Assembly: GCA_013151415.1 (NCBI GenBank)
Contig: JAADII010000049.1
Location: 1-57,163, forward strand
Reading direction: 5' to 3'
Origin: Chloroflexota bacterium
GTDB lineage: Bacteria > Chloroflexota > Anaerolineae > J102
Length of the DNA: 57,163 bases
How positions within the stretch are numbered: position 1 is the first letter of the stretch; every line of letters begins with the position of its first letter. The position numbers and the translations under genes are program-made. Positions 34,197 through 42,574 of this stretch are shown one piece after another. The notes beneath the pieces are model-generated. The model worked only from the letters and a program-made list of their open reading frames with translations, did not search any database and had not been told where the DNA came from.

Positions 34197-34562
34197 TTAG
34201 ATCTCCTCGGCCATTTCCAAGACGCGGTGCTTGAAATGAGATTCGAGCGCCTCAAGAGGTTTGATGTCCACGGGAAATTCGGTCAATTGACCTGCTCTGG
34301 CCAATGCCGTAAAGAATGCATCAGGCGCAAGTCCGGCTACGGCCAGATCGATGTCCGAGTCGGCGGAAAATCCGCCTTTGACCAACGAGCCAAAAAGAAG
34401 CACGCGCGTGACCCCGAACTCGTGGCGCAGCATGGCGGCAATGCGTTGGGCGTCGGCCCGCGCTCGTTCGGCCAGACGTCGATTGCGCGCCTGTTCTGCA
34501 GCCATGCGCTGTCGCCAATAGCTCAAATACGGTTCGATGGGATGCGTTCGCGTCGTGACCAT
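34197..34562 (-). CDS. MntA-like nucleotidyltransferase antitoxin
   Basis: 121 residues from ATG 34562; a TTG at 34574 is in frame. A minimal nucleotidyltransferase with the GSx10DxD motif intact (G58, S59, D70, D72 in LFGSLVKGGFSADSDIDLAV) and a further acidic residue in FPVDIKPLE. An Arg/Ala-rich N-terminal helix (about 15-45) precedes it. Known MntA proteins AMPylate HepT and so neutralise it. First gene of the pair; an inverted repeat array (34594-34659) lies just upstream, where the promoter should be. Confidence 0.88.
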   Translation of the reverse strand: MVTTRTHPIEPYLSYWRQRMAAEQARNRRLAERARADAQRIAAMLRHEFGVTRVLLFGSLVKGGFSADSDIDLAVAGLAPDAFFTALARAGQLTEFPVDIKPLEALESHFKHRVLEMAEEI

Positions 34563-34593
34563 CCTTAAGTCCAAGGTCGGTTCGTTGGCCAGT

Positions 34594-34659
34594 GGACGAT
34601 AAAGACGATGGAGACTCAGGCTCAGCTATGGTCTCATCGTCCTATCGTCCCATCGTCTC
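34594..34659. repeat. Inverted short-tandem array A (word GACGAT)
   Basis: The left arm (34594-34615) carries two copies of GACGAT; the right arm (34631-34659) carries three copies of its complement ATCGTC. Words are spaced 8-9 bases apart and the arms can pair with slippage around a 15-base loop. It lies between the Rossmann-protein stop and the mntA start. Confidence 0.7.
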
Positions 34660-34730
34660 TTTCATCGGTATCGGAGCGAGCAAGCCCTCCGTCGGTCTGC
34701 TTTCATTGTAGCACAAAAGATCGGGGTGAA

Positions 34731-36446
34731 CTATTTGATCCGATAGGCCTGTTCCTCGTTGTTGAAAATCCAACCCACAATGGAGCCGGGGCGGATGTCG
34801 TCCCAAAGATAACCCTCGCGGGTGATGGCCGCCGAGCCTTTGAGACGGATTTGCTGGCGGATGCGGGCCATGGTCTCGAAGCGCCGACGCCAGCGCTCCA
34901 TGTTGGCCGGTCGCAAATCCACCCAACCTTTGCTGGCCCAGCGGTCGATATCGCCCTCGCGGATGTCCACACTATAGGAATCGACCGCGGGATGTTCGGG
35001 AATGCGGATGAATGGGCCTCGGATCAGGGTCTTGCCGTCGGGCGCGAGCACGGGCACGCCAATGGAGGTGATGGTGTGGCGCACATCATCGTGTTCGCGC
35101 ACGAATGCATAGAGGCGTTGCGCGATCTCCTCGGCCGAGTGTTCCAATACTTCGGGCAAAGTTCCATAGACTAACCGCAGCAATTGCGATTCCCAGAGCA
35201 GCTTCGACAACTGCGGCGGGCCCAACTGCCCCAGGGCCACGCTATACACCCCGGCCTCTTCCTCGAGATGGGCCAGCTCATCCAGGGCCTGTTGCCGCAA
35301 GAAGCCCGCGCGATAGGTGGGGTTCATCACCGCGCTGTTGATGGCCGCGATGACATCATAGCCCGTGTTGCTGCCCATCACTTCCAGCACGACCTCGCGC
35401 GCGACTTCCTCCGGCGTGATGAACTCCATTTGCCGTAACGAGGTGATGGCCTCGAACTCGCCGCGGGTGAAAAGACCGTTTTCACCCGTATCCACCACCG
35501 GCAACACCAGCTCGCCCAAATCCTCGAACTCACTCACCGGCCGTCGCGTGTCCAGGCGATTATTCAGCGCGTCCGCGTGGCTGTCATACACGTGCACCAC
35601 CTGGCCCCGCTCGCGAATGGGACGATAAGCCACATCCGCATAACCGATCATGGCGCCGGGCTTCAATTCCTTGACGATAGGCCCGCCCACGGTGCGCGCC
35701 ATCAGGAACATGAGACCCGTATGTGCGAACGCAACCGCGGTCTTGGACATGAGGGTGGGGCTGGGCTTGTCCTCGCCGTGCGTGTAAGGGATGTTCAGCC
35801 CCATGCCGCCGGTTCCCGTGGTGCCCACCTTCACATAGAGCCGCACGCCCACCTCGCGCAACACCTGGTTCAGCAAGATCACATGTCGAATAAGCTGCGG
35901 TATCTCCTGCGAGATGACCATGCGCTCGAACGCGATCTCGGCCTTTTCTCGCAACTCGTCCGAAACCGGCCCGTTCTCCTCTTTGAGATGGTCCAGCAAG
36001 CGGTCAAAATGATATTTGGCGTTGTGCGACGCGGTGTAGACATCCTGATAGCTGATGGCCGTGGCCGTGTTGATGCAATCGATAATCACATCCGGCTCGA
36101 AGCGGCGCACCAATTCCACCAGAAACGATTTCTCATACGCCTGATCCAACGGGCCGAGTAGATCATCGTACATGGCTTCGCGACGCTCATAACTGCCCAA
36201 CAACTCCCCGCGCGTGGCCCGAGCCAACTCCTCGCGTACGAAAATGTTGCCCCAGGCGCCATCGAAGCGGATGCCCCGGCCCCCAAACATATTCTCCAGG
36301 CTTTCCAGGGCCTCGCGCACCTCATTTTCATAAAGCGCGGCAATGACGATGAGAGAAGGTTTCAAATCGGACGCCACGCGACGGGCCACTTGCAAGCCAA
36401 CCAGGCCCCCGCCGCCGAGGATCAAAAATCGTTCGCCATCGGACAT
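34731..36446 (-). CDS. Large Rossmann-fold NAD(P)-binding protein of unknown function
   Basis: 571 residues. GGGGLVGLQVARRVA at 11-25 is an SDR-extended or saccharopine-dehydrogenase-like dinucleotide site, followed by DVIIDCINTATAISYQDVY and a segment KVGTTGTGGMGLNIPYTHGE that resembles a second Gly-rich loop. The C-terminal half contains helical segments and ends in DIRPGSIVGWIFNNEEQAY. Length is about twice that of a classical SDR. AAGGAGAG sits seven bases before the ATG. It lies downstream of the fused E1 dehydrogenase gene on the same strand (gap 229 bases with two hairpins). A role in the same oxo-acid pathway is possible; no function can be named. Confidence 0.65.
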   Translation of the reverse strand: MSDGERFLILGGGGLVGLQVARRVASDLKPSLIVIAALYENEVREALESLENMFGGRGIRFDGAWGNIFVREELARATRGELLGSYERREAMYDDLLGPLDQAYEKSFLVELVRRFEPDVIIDCINTATAISYQDVYTASHNAKYHFDRLLDHLKEENGPVSDELREKAEIAFERMVISQEIPQLIRHVILLNQVLREVGVRLYVKVGTTGTGGMGLNIPYTHGEDKPSPTLMSKTAVAFAHTGLMFLMARTVGGPIVKELKPGAMIGYADVAYRPIRERGQVVHVYDSHADALNNRLDTRRPVSEFEDLGELVLPVVDTGENGLFTRGEFEAITSLRQMEFITPEEVAREVVLEVMGSNTGYDVIAAINSAVMNPTYRAGFLRQQALDELAHLEEEAGVYSVALGQLGPPQLSKLLWESQLLRLVYGTLPEVLEHSAEEIAQRLYAFVREHDDVRHTITSIGVPVLAPDGKTLIRGPFIRIPEHPAVDSYSVDIREGDIDRWASKGWVDLRPANMERWRRRFETMARIRQQIRLKGSAAITREGYLWDDIRPGSIVGWIFNNEEQAYRIK

Positions 36447-36494
36447 GGGTTATCTCTCCTTTGAGATAGAGCAAGCAAAAACAGGCATATGTAA

Positions 36495-36534
36495 TCGAGC
36501 GAAAGCGCTTGGAGAAAAGACGCTTTTCGCTCGA
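36495..36534. terminator. Hairpin downstream of the E1 gene
   Basis: TCGAGCGAAAGCG pairs with CGCTTTTCGCTCGA with one bulged base. It lies downstream of the E1 gene on the minus strand, before the Rossmann-protein gene. There is no clean T-tract, so it may be a weak terminator or a processing site. Confidence 0.45.
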
Positions 36535-36540
36535 ACAGCA

Positions 36541-36607
36541 GACGATAAGACGATGGGACGATAAGACAATAACGCCATCGTCTCATCGTCTTATCGTCCT
36601 ATCGTCC
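36541..36607. repeat. Inverted short-tandem array B (word GACGAT)
   Basis: The left arm (36541-36567) has three GACGAT words, the right arm (36577-36607) four ATCGTC words, each separated by AAG, GGG, CTC or similar two- or three-base fillers. The arms are complementary over more than 25 bases around a 9-base loop. Same word as array A, nearly 2 kb away. Confidence 0.75.
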
Positions 36608-36675
36608 AGGACTCCATAAACGCGGGACATGCCATCAAGGAGCGCAAAACCCGCAAACACAAGAGCTGCATATGG

Positions 36676-38757
36676 TTAAAACGCCAACAACCGCTCCATG
36701 GCATCTTGAATGCGCTCGACGCTGGGCACGACGCCGGTCATGAGCGTCTGGCTGAAGGGAACCATCACCTGCGGCGAACCCACGCGAAGGACGGGACCAT
36801 CGAGATCGGTGAACGCCTCATCCGCGATGACGGCCGCGATCTCCGCGCCAAAGCCGCCGAATTCGATGTCTTCGTGCACGATCAGGCATTTCGAGGTCTT
36901 GCGCACGGACGCGAGCACGGCCTCTTTGTCCCACGGTTGCAGCGTGCGCAGGTCGATGATTTCGATGCTGGCGGCGATTCGCAACGCGGCCTCCTCGCAC
37001 CGCTCGACCATCGCGCCCCAGGTCACCACCGTAAGCTCATCGCCCTCGCGCGTGATGCGGGCCTTGCCAAAGGGCAGCATGAAATCATCGCCGGGATAAG
37101 GGCGTCGGGCCCAGGCTGCATCGTACATGGCGCGGTGCTCGAAAAAGATGACCGGATCATTGCCGCGCAGGGCCGTGCGCAAAAGGCCGACCGCATCCTC
37201 CGCGTTTGAGGGGACGGCCACCTTCCAACCCACGGCATGGGCGAAAAACACCTCGTCGGTGACGCTGTGCCAGGGGTCACCGATCTTGCGGTAGCCGCCG
37301 GGAATGCGCACCACGATGGGCGAGGCGAAATGATTGGCGCTGCGCCAACGCGTGGTTCCGCAATTGTGCAGTTGCTCGGTGGCCGGGTCCGCGTATTTGC
37401 GGAACTGGATTTCGGGCGCGGGCATGAGTCCGGCCAGGGCCATGCCCACCGCGCGGCCGATGATGCCCTCTTCCGACAGGCTCGTATCGAAGACGCGGCG
37501 CTCGCCGTATTTGCTTTGCAAACCCACGGTCGCGGCGTGCACCCCGCCCTTCAGACCCACATCCTCGCCAAAAACCAGCACGCGCGGATTCAGGGCCATC
37601 TCCACATCCAAAGTGCGACGGATGGCCTCGACCATGTTGATGCGCGAGGGATCGGGCGGGTTGGGGATGTCGGATCCTCTGGGAAGCTCGACGCCCTCAG
37701 GAGCCAGGCCGCCCACCTGGGCGGGATTGGCCGGATCATGCCAGACGAATTGGGTCACAGATGAGACTTCGGGTTCGGGTTGGCGCAGAGCCTCGTCGCG
37801 CGCGGCCTCCACATCGGCCTGCGCTCGCGCGACCAGAGCCTCCCACTCCTCGGCCGACATGAGCGCGGGAACCAGATAATCCCGTATCGCGGGCAAAGGG
37901 TCGCGTTGCGCGTCCTGCGCGCGCTCCTCCGCCGATTTATAGGCCTGATTATCCACCGATGAATGGCCCGAAATGCGCGGCACGGTGATATGGAGCAGCC
38001 CCGGCCCCGCGCCCGAACGCACATAATTCACGGCTTCGTACACCAGGGGCGCGGTCTCGGCCGGTCGCACGCCGCTGCCATCCCACACCTTCAAATTCTG
38101 GAATGAAGCCAGATTTTTGGCAATATTGCCGCCCGGCGTTTGCAGATGCCCGCGCACCGAAATGGCCAGGCCGTTGTCTTCGATGACGAAAAGCGCGGGC
38201 AACTTCAGGGTGGTGGCGATGGTGAGGGCCGACCAAAAACCGTTGGAGGCCACCGATCCATCGCCGCCGAAGATGATGGCGATGGCGCCATCCCAATCTT
38301 CGTGACCCAGCTCCTCGACGCGATAACGGATGGCCTGCGCCCAACCCACGCCCGGCGTATATTGCGAGCCTACGTCCGCGGCATTGGGCAGGATGGTGGC
38401 GCCATTGCGACGGGGCATGTTCCAGACCACGCCCACATCGCGGCCCTCGCTCATGCTGCCGGCGCGCGTCATGCCGGCCATGAACGATTCCACCGGAGTG
38501 AGACCGGAGCCAAGCACATAGGGTCGGCATCGATAATAAACGCTGGCCCCGTCATGCGGATGGGTCGTCAGTTGGCTGAGCAAAAGCTGGCCAAGTTCGT
38601 GGCCGCTGGCCGAAAACTGGTATTTGACCAGTCCCTTAGGCGTCAGTTCCCGCTCCTCCATTTCGTCCATGGCGCGGGAAACCAAAGCCAGATAAGCCAG
38701 GCGCGGCCAGTCGAATGCCGGGTGTAGATCGGTTGTAGGTGAGGTGGAGCGTTGCAT
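36676..38757 (-). CDS. Fused E1 alpha-beta subunits of a thiamine-diphosphate-dependent 2-oxo acid dehydrogenase
   Basis: 693 residues. The N-terminal half (about 15-320) is an E1-alpha domain with the ThDP motif GGDGSVASNGF...EDNGLAIS; the C-terminal half (about 375-693) is an E1-beta transketolase-like domain (FGEDVGLKGGVH, FDTSLSEEGIIGRAVGMA) plus C-terminal domain. Such fusions are found among branched-chain 2-oxo acid (2-oxoisovalerate) dehydrogenases. It would decarboxylate a 2-oxo acid and pass the acyl group to a lipoylated E2. No E2 or E3 gene lies in the window. Substrate assignment to branched-chain acids is a family inference. No Shine-Dalgarno sequence is visible before ATG 38757. 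Confidence 0.88.
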   Translation of the reverse strand: MQRSTSPTTDLHPAFDWPRLAYLALVSRAMDEMEERELTPKGLVKYQFSASGHELGQLLLSQLTTHPHDGASVYYRCRPYVLGSGLTPVESFMAGMTRAGSMSEGRDVGVVWNMPRRNGATILPNAADVGSQYTPGVGWAQAIRYRVEELGHEDWDGAIAIIFGGDGSVASNGFWSALTIATTLKLPALFVIEDNGLAISVRGHLQTPGGNIAKNLASFQNLKVWDGSGVRPAETAPLVYEAVNYVRSGAGPGLLHITVPRISGHSSVDNQAYKSAEERAQDAQRDPLPAIRDYLVPALMSAEEWEALVARAQADVEAARDEALRQPEPEVSSVTQFVWHDPANPAQVGGLAPEGVELPRGSDIPNPPDPSRINMVEAIRRTLDVEMALNPRVLVFGEDVGLKGGVHAATVGLQSKYGERRVFDTSLSEEGIIGRAVGMALAGLMPAPEIQFRKYADPATEQLHNCGTTRWRSANHFASPIVVRIPGGYRKIGDPWHSVTDEVFFAHAVGWKVAVPSNAEDAVGLLRTALRGNDPVIFFEHRAMYDAAWARRPYPGDDFMLPFGKARITREGDELTVVTWGAMVERCEEAALRIAASIEIIDLRTLQPWDKEAVLASVRKTSKCLIVHEDIEFGGFGAEIAAVIADEAFTDLDGPVLRVGSPQVMVPFSQTLMTGVVPSVERIQDAMERLLAF

Positions 38758-38893
38758 GGAGCGTTGACGAGTGGTGTTTAATGGAAGCTATGGCCCAAAA
38801 AGATCAGACTGAAACCTATGCTTTTATGCTTTGGGAACGAGACAAGACGGCAAACTTTTGCTTTTTCTCCGTCAGCCGTCGCTGGCGTCGTTT

Positions 38894-39421
38894 TCAAAGC
38901 GACGCGCTCTGCGAGACGCGCAGCCGCGCTGCGTCGCGATATTCGTCGATTATGTCAAGCACACGATTGGGGTCGGGCACGCCCACAAAAGAAAAAGCCT
39001 TCGTGTTGCTTGCTGTATGACAAAGCACATCTCCAAAATTGAATAGCGTGGCCAATACGCCTTGCTTGGAAATGGATAAGTCCTGGATATTGACCAGATC
39101 GGTGGAGGAAACCCGATGATCAAAGGGATGCATCTTTGTCGAATCGACCAGGCGCTGATTGGTGATCAACCATACGTCGTTCCAATATCGATAGAGGATC
39201 ACTGCCAGATAGCCCAACCCCAACGCCAAAGTGATGACAACCAAAACCAACGAAAAGGGGTTTACGCCGGTCCCCGATAGAGAGCCAAGCCACAGAAAAA
39301 AGGCCGCGACCGCCAAAGTGACGACCCCCACAAAAATGGTCTTGATAATCACATACACCGGATGACGACGAAGCAAAGCAACGACCACCTCGTCTTGTTG
39401 CAGTTCAACAGGTAAGCTCAT
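38894..39421 (-). CDS. Membrane-anchored bacterial PH-domain (bPH2) protein
   Basis: 175 residues from ATG 39421, with AAGGA eight bases upstream; the frame starting at 39532 is too long at its N-terminus. Two membrane helices form a hairpin (YVIIKTIFVGVVTLAVAAFFLWL and SLVLVVITLALGLGYLAVILY split by a short loop), then a PF03703-type PH domain starts at DVWLITNQRLVDSTKM and continues with VNIQDLSISKQGVLATLFNFGDV. Function of such proteins is generally unknown. It precedes the E1 gene with 136 bases between. Confidence 0.8.
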   Translation of the reverse strand: MSLPVELQQDEVVVALLRRHPVYVIIKTIFVGVVTLAVAAFFLWLGSLSGTGVNPFSLVLVVITLALGLGYLAVILYRYWNDVWLITNQRLVDSTKMHPFDHRVSSTDLVNIQDLSISKQGVLATLFNFGDVLCHTASNTKAFSFVGVPDPNRVLDIIDEYRDAARLRVSQSASL

Positions 39422-39835
39422 GGGCGGGTTCCTTATTGCATGACGCGTATAGAGGCTAATGAAAGATTTCGGTCCACATCTCATTATAACGTAAACCAAA
39501 GCCACATCGAAAACGCCGAGAGATGGCCGCACGCGTTTCAGACCGAAGTCAAAGGGAAGCCCTTATCCCGCACGATCGTTCACCTGCATTTCGAAATGAG
39601 CGCGGAGCCAAAACCCATCTGGCCGCGCGCGGCCGTCATCATCTGGGATCAAACGCACGCCGCATCTTTTTGGCGAGCGAGTCGTCAAGATTCAAGAGCC
39701 AAACACATCGCTTAGGAGACGCAAGCCGGGAAAAGCCCGCCATTGCGCCACGGTCACTTTTCCGAAACCCTCCTCGCTTTGCTATACTCCGAAAAAGAGC
39801 AAACGCCAAATTCATACCCGATCAAGGATCATCCC
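39422..39835. other. Divergent intergenic region before upp
   Basis: 414 bases. Apart from the upp promoter near its right end I see no gene; a 91-codon plus-strand frame at 39440-39715 has no ribosome-binding site or recognisable domain. Confidence 0.45.
39760..39788 (+). promoter_or_regulatory. Predicted upp promoter with extended -10
   Basis: TGC-TATACT at 39780-39788 is an extended -10; the -35 (TTCCGA, 39760-39765) is weak. The leader would be about 40 bases and would cover upp and the deaminase gene. Confidence 0.45.
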
Positions 39836-40489
39836 ATGTCAAACGTCTTTGTATCAACCCATCCGTTGATTCGTCACAAAGTGACGCTATTGCGCAAGCA
39901 GGACACCGAACACCGCAAGTTTCGCGACCTGGTGCGCGAGATCACCATCCTTTTGGCTTACGAAGCCACCCAGGATCTGGCCCTCGAACCCATGACCGTG
40001 CAAACGCCATTGGCCGAGGCTCAAGGGTATCAGCTCAGAGAGCGAATCGGCCTGGTCCCCATCCTTCGAGCGGGATTGGGCATGGTGAATGGGATTTGGG
40101 AACTCATGCCCCAGGCGCAAGTATGGCACATTGGCCTTTATCGCGATGAGCGCACTCTGAAACCGGTTGAATATTACAATAAGCTGCCGGTCTCGCCCAC
40201 GGTGCAGGTTGTGCTCATCCTTGATCCCATGTTGGCGACGGGCGGGTCCGCGGTCGCGACCGTCGATATCCTCAAGCGCTGGGGGGCGGGCCGCATCAAG
40301 TTTTTGGGCATCATTGGCGCGCCCGAAGGCGTGGAGGCGCTCTCCTCCGCACATCCCGATGTGGCCATTCATCTGGCTGCATTGGACGAGCACCTCACCC
40401 CCGAACCGCAGAAGCCCGGCGACCCACCGGCCGGCTTCATTGTGCCGGGGCTGGGCGATGCGGGCGATCGCCAGTTTGGCACAGGCTGA
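39836..40489 (+). CDS. upp: Uracil phosphoribosyltransferase
   Basis: 217 residues from ATG 39836 with AAGGA seven bases upstream. It makes UMP from uracil and PRPP. Visible features: [14 protein letters not shown] at the N-terminus, [23 protein letters not shown] (the mobile loop), the PRPP-binding [15 protein letters not shown], and the uracil-binding end [16 protein letters not shown]. Cytoplasmic salvage enzyme. The downstream dCMP deaminase starts 12 bases later, so the two form a pyrimidine salvage pair. Confidence 0.97.
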   Translation: MSNVFVSTHPLIRHKVTLLRKQDTEHRKFRDLVREITILLAYEATQDLALEPMTVQTPLAEAQGYQLRERIGLVPILRAGLGMVNGIWELMPQAQVWHIGLYRDERTLKPVEYYNKLPVSPTVQVVLILDPMLATGGSAVATVDILKRWGAGRIKFLGIIGAPEGVEALSSAHPDVAIHLAALDEHLTPEPQKPGDPPAGFIVPGLGDAGDRQFGTG

Positions 40490-40501
40490 GGAGACCGGGC
40501 C

Positions 40502-40981
40502 ATGCGCAAACGACCGAGCTGGGATGAATATTTTATGAGCATCGCCTTGCAGGTGGCCACGCGCAGCACATGCGATCGCGCGCACGTGGGCGCGATCATC
40601 GTCAAGGATCGGCGCATCCTCACCACCGGATACAACGGTTCGCCTTCGGGCCTGCCTCATTGCGACGATGTGGGTCATTTGCTAGTGGACGGCCATTGCG
40701 TGCGCACATTGCACGCAGAGCAAAACGCCATTATCCAGGCCGCGTATCATGGCGTTTCGGTGCGCGATAGCACCATCTATGTAACACACCAACCCTGCCT
40801 CACCTGCGCCAAGATGATCATCAACGCCGGCATTCGCCGCGTGGTCTACGCGGGCGTCTATCCTGATAATCTCGCCCGGCAGTTTTTGGCCGAGGCCGGG
40901 GTGGGGTTGCAGCATTTGGCTTTGCCCGAATCTCAACAAGCGGCCGTGGCGCATCGCCCCGAACGCGGCGAAGACCTTTAG
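40502..40981 (+). CDS. dCMP/cytidine deaminase family zinc enzyme
   Basis: 159 residues. The zinc site is complete: H71 and E73 in LHAEQNAII, and C99 and C102 in PCLTCAKMI. The extra motif GYNGSPSGLPHC is typical of the dCMP deaminase (ComEB) group, so dCMP to dUMP is the likely reaction, feeding thymidylate synthesis. GAGGAG lies eight bases before the ATG. It is translated together with upp. The stop is followed by a short-tandem array and then the convergent glycosyltransferase gene. Confidence 0.93.
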   Translation: MRKRPSWDEYFMSIALQVATRSTCDRAHVGAIIVKDRRILTTGYNGSPSGLPHCDDVGHLLVDGHCVRTLHAEQNAIIQAAYHGVSVRDSTIYVTHQPCLTCAKMIINAGIRRVVYAGVYPDNLARQFLAEAGVGLQHLALPESQQAAVAHRPERGEDL

Positions 40982-40994
40982 CCCGGCGACCTTG

Positions 40995-41055
40995 ACGCCT
41001 TCCAAAATCCGATATCCAATAACCCATTATCCAAACGCCTAATACCCAATATCCA
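40995..41055. repeat. Short-tandem array C (word ATCCAATA)
   Basis: Four or five degenerate copies of an A-T-C-C-A-A-T-A word (CGATATCCAATAACCC, ATTATCCAAACGCC, TAATACCCAATATCCAAC) lie between and into the ends of the convergent deaminase and glycosyltransferase genes. No inverted arm is seen, unlike arrays A, B, D and E. Confidence 0.55.
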
Positions 41056-42553
41056 ACACCTTCTTCGCGGTTCGCTTCATATTCATGCGGGCTTGGGCCT
41101 GCTCATTCACCCCCTGAAGCCAGACAAAACCGCTGCCCAACGCATAGAGAATGGGCAAGGGGGCCAGATGCCAATGATTGGTCGCCGCGATAACAAGCAG
41201 TGTAACCGCGGCATAGAGAAAGACCAACAATTCGGGCCAAAACTCGCGCCAGTGAGCATCTTCGGGCAAGGCCAGCCAATGTGAGCCTGAGCCGCCCTGT
41301 TTGGGCGTGCGTTCAAACGCGCCCCCCGGACGACGCAAGCCCTCCCACACTGCGCGAGCAATGGCCGGCCCCATGCCCAACGTGATCAATGCCAGGCCCG
41401 GCAACGCCCATAAGCGGCGCAAACCCTTGGGGCCATCAAGAACATGTTGCGCCAAAGCATACATGAGCAGAGGCGCGCCTGAAATCATGGTCGAAACCAA
41501 TCCGATAAAGGGAATGGGCAGGGTCTGATCGGGCGAAAGGGCCAGAGGCAATGTGAGGATCAGCAAAAACAGCAAGGGGAAGTGCATGGCATATCCACCC
41601 AAATGGACCAATGCATAGAGCTTACGCGTGAAAGGCGCGTCGCTACGCATGATGGCGGATGCAAGTTTGCGCAGGGTCTGAGCCGACCCTTTGGCCCAAC
41701 GACGCTGTTGACGCCGGAAGCCGGAAATCACAGGGGGCAGTTCGGCCGGGGCTTCCACACCGTTGAGATATCCTCCACTCCAGCCCAGCAGTTGGGCGCG
41801 ATAAGATAAATCCAGGTCTTCGGTGACCGTGTCGTCGCTCCAACCGCCGGCCGACTCAATGGCCTGGCGTCGCCACAGGCCGCCACTGCCATTAAAATTT
41901 TGCCAAAAACCGCTGGCCGACCGAGCTTGCTGCTCGATGGCGAAATGGCCGTCCAAAGCCAATCCCTGCGCCGCGGTGACGACATTTTGCGATCGGTTTA
42001 GATGCGCCCAACGCGTTTGCACAAACGCCAGATCAGAATGCGCCAGCATCGCGGGCAGGGTGCGGCGCAGCCAGCATCGCGGGGGGATGAAGTCCGCGTC
42101 GAATATGGCGATGAACTCGCCCTCGGCCATGGGCAAAGCCTCGGCCAATGCGCCGGCTTTATAGCCTCGCCGATCTTCACGATGATGATACGTGATATTC
42201 ATCTGACGCCGATGCCGCAATTGGGCAACCAAGCGCGCCAAGATGGCCGCGGTGCCATCGGTTGAGTCGTCCAAGACTTGAATTTGCAGGCGATCTTGGG
42301 GATAGTCGAAATCGGCCACGGCTTGCACCAAACGAGCGGCCACCCGCGGCTCGTTATAAATGGGCAATTGCACCGTCACAAAGGGCCATTCTTCGATGTC
42401 CTGTTCGTCCGGCGCGCTTTGCCTGGGCCAATCATGGCGTCGGCGATAACGGAAAAACAAAACGATGGAGGTTAGAATGAAAAAACCGTACGCGGTGAGA
42501 AAAAGACCCGCGAGCTGATAGCTGAAGGCGATGATGGTGTGGATCAATGTCAT
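41039..42553 (-). CDS. Membrane-bound processive-type GT2 glycosyltransferase (cellulose synthase-like)
   Basis: 504 residues. An N-terminal membrane helix is followed by a GT2 catalytic domain with VQLPIYNEP, QVLDDSTDGT, FDADF (DxD for nucleotide-sugar metal), TEDLDLSYRA (catalytic ED) and QQRRWAKG (QxxRW), the full set of processive beta-glycosyltransferase motifs. Four or five membrane helices follow (FPLLFLLILTLPLAL and others). It most likely polymerises or extends a surface polysaccharide. It is the last gene of the operon that includes the polyprenyl glycosylphosphotransferase. Its 3' end runs into array C. Confidence 0.9.
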   Translation of the reverse strand: MTLIHTIIAFSYQLAGLFLTAYGFFILTSIVLFFRYRRRHDWPRQSAPDEQDIEEWPFVTVQLPIYNEPRVAARLVQAVADFDYPQDRLQIQVLDDSTDGTAAILARLVAQLRHRRQMNITYHHREDRRGYKAGALAEALPMAEGEFIAIFDADFIPPRCWLRRTLPAMLAHSDLAFVQTRWAHLNRSQNVVTAAQGLALDGHFAIEQQARSASGFWQNFNGSGGLWRRQAIESAGGWSDDTVTEDLDLSYRAQLLGWSGGYLNGVEAPAELPPVISGFRRQQRRWAKGSAQTLRKLASAIMRSDAPFTRKLYALVHLGGYAMHFPLLFLLILTLPLALSPDQTLPIPFIGLVSTMISGAPLLMYALAQHVLDGPKGLRRLWALPGLALITLGMGPAIARAVWEGLRRPGGAFERTPKQGGSGSHWLALPEDAHWREFWPELLVFLYAAVTLLVIAATNHWHLAPLPILYALGSGFVWLQGVNEQAQARMNMKRTAKKVLDIGY

Positions 42554-42574
42554 GCGCTTTGCAAACCTGAATCG

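Noticed and set aside
34594-36607. Arrays A and B as insertion-sequence ends or MITEs
   Set aside because: There is no target-site duplication or transposase between them, the word is only 6-9 bases, and the genes between are ordinary.
39440-39715. 91-codon plus-strand frame before upp
   Set aside because: No ribosome-binding site, no domain, and it ends before the upp promoter.
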